Source: Candidatus Mcinerneyibacteriota bacterium (GTDB lineage: Bacteria > Macinerneyibacteriota > Macinerneyibacteria > Macinerneyibacteriales > DSCS01). From it: DNA of 53,056 nt. Position 1 is the stretch's first letter. Each line of letters opens with the position of its first letter. The stretch spans positions 1 to 53,056 of the forward strand of contig JAFGWL010000005.1 of assembly GCA_016937175.1 (NCBI GenBank), read 5' to 3'. Below the pieces are notes generated by a model. That model was not told the DNA's origin, ran no database searches, and worked only from the letters and a program-made list of their open reading frames with translations. Shown piece by piece: positions 52,721 through 53,056 of the stretch. Position numbers and translations under genes: made by a program.

Positions 52721-53056
52721 TTAATATGAAAATAACGGTTCTACTTTTATGATCACATTTTTTATTGAAGGAAACAGATCGTTCAGCTTCTCCAGAAGGA
52801 AGGTGCGTATCATCTCCTCTTCTCGCCTTGAGATCGCTCTTTTTGTTGAGAGGTCCAATATGATGTTGACTCTTTTTACTCCGATCTTTCTCAGGTCGTG
52901 AAAGGAATCCACATAATCAAACTGTTCAAGAAGCTCAGCGAGGCTCTTATTGACTTCTTTGAGGAAAGGGTCCTGTTTGTCCACGGGATCGATATGGACT
53001 ACTGATTTGACGTTAAAGGTCTCGTCCAGTTTTTCTTCGATCATCTCGCTGTAATA
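52721..53056 (-). CDS. Cation diffusion facilitator (CDF) C-terminal domain, 5' end cut by window edge
   Basis: The frame is open to the right edge (codons upstream of the ATG at 53044 remain open), so only the C-terminal about 111 residues are visible. VVHIDPVDKQDP and VDSFHDLRKIG..RVNIILDLS match the cytoplasmic dimerisation domain of CDF transporters, which export Zn, Fe or Mn. The membrane helices lie outside the window. It is immediately upstream of radC. The ion cannot be assigned. Confidence 0.75.
   Translation of the reverse strand, partial: YYSEMIEEKLDETFNVKSVVHIDPVDKQDPFLKEVNKSLAELLEQFDYVDSFHDLRKIGVKRVNIILDLSTKRAISRREEEMIRTFLLEKLNDLFPSIKNVIIKVEPLFSY

Noticed and set aside
1-53056. 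CRISPR arrays, insertion sequences, phage genes, tRNA or rRNA genes
   Set aside because: No regularly spaced direct repeats, transposase or integrase motifs, or RNA gene signatures were seen on either strand.

Overview
The window is a gene-dense bacterial chromosome segment with no gene-free stretch over about 150 bases. It has no rRNA, tRNA, insertion sequence, phage or CRISPR array that I can see. Signal peptides, two beta-barrel-type outer membrane proteins, a TolC-like channel and an LpoA-like protein indicate a double-membrane envelope. A DUF2259-type secreted protein, a nif-type NifU/NifS pair without nitrogenase genes, and a DUF5685/DnaJ cluster shared with clostridia suggest a free-living, probably anaerobic member of the Spirochaetota. 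That placement is inference from family content, not from a marker gene.

Layout. 1-3672 (minus): a TPR protein, gamma carbonic anhydrase, LpoA-like periplasmic protein and VanZ-like membrane protein (cut by the left edge) form one operon. 3742-6573 (minus): a nitroreductase/acetyltransferase pair, then a methyltransferase/3-methyladenine glycosylase pair. 6685-13238: HD-domain protein, CinA, an SDR/PspC/DUF5916 operon, and threonine synthase. 13235-16790 (minus): copper cassette csoR - SHOCT membrane protein - RseC-like protein - copA - copZ. 16910-19053 (minus): nifS-nifU. 19132-22030: TspO-related protein, then DUF5685, a DnaJ protein with a cysteine-rich tail, and a membrane protein. 22025-26965: PAS/zinc-type protein, RRM protein, XRE regulator, cysteine-rich protein, PhzF/peroxiredoxin, lipoprotein, NUDIX, acetyltransferase. 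26956-37893: hybrid histidine kinase, PrsW-like protease, DUF2259, glycosyltransferase, outer membrane protein/cyclase, hydrolase, NlpC/P60-like protein, FAD oxidoreductase, split permease. 37993-46821 (minus): a four-gene RND efflux operon with two different pump subunits. 46963-53056: M16C peptidase, carboxyltransferase, EIIA protein, RadC, and a CDF transporter cut by the right edge.

The most notable points are these. (1) The DUF5685/DnaJ/membrane-protein module is an undescribed candidate system; its first protein carries two DxxxD motifs reminiscent of squalene/phytoene synthases. (2) Four genes have a sigma-70-type promoter whose -10 box lies exactly 6 nt before the ATG and no Shine-Dalgarno, which predicts leaderless mRNAs. 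(3) The csoR and nifS promoters share a near-identical 13-nt element at identical spacing. (4) The hybrid kinase receiver has Asn in place of the phospho-accepting Asp. (5) Several perfect dyads overlap promoters or leaders. Starts were revised inward from the longest open frame wherever a Shine-Dalgarno and conserved N-terminus favoured it.
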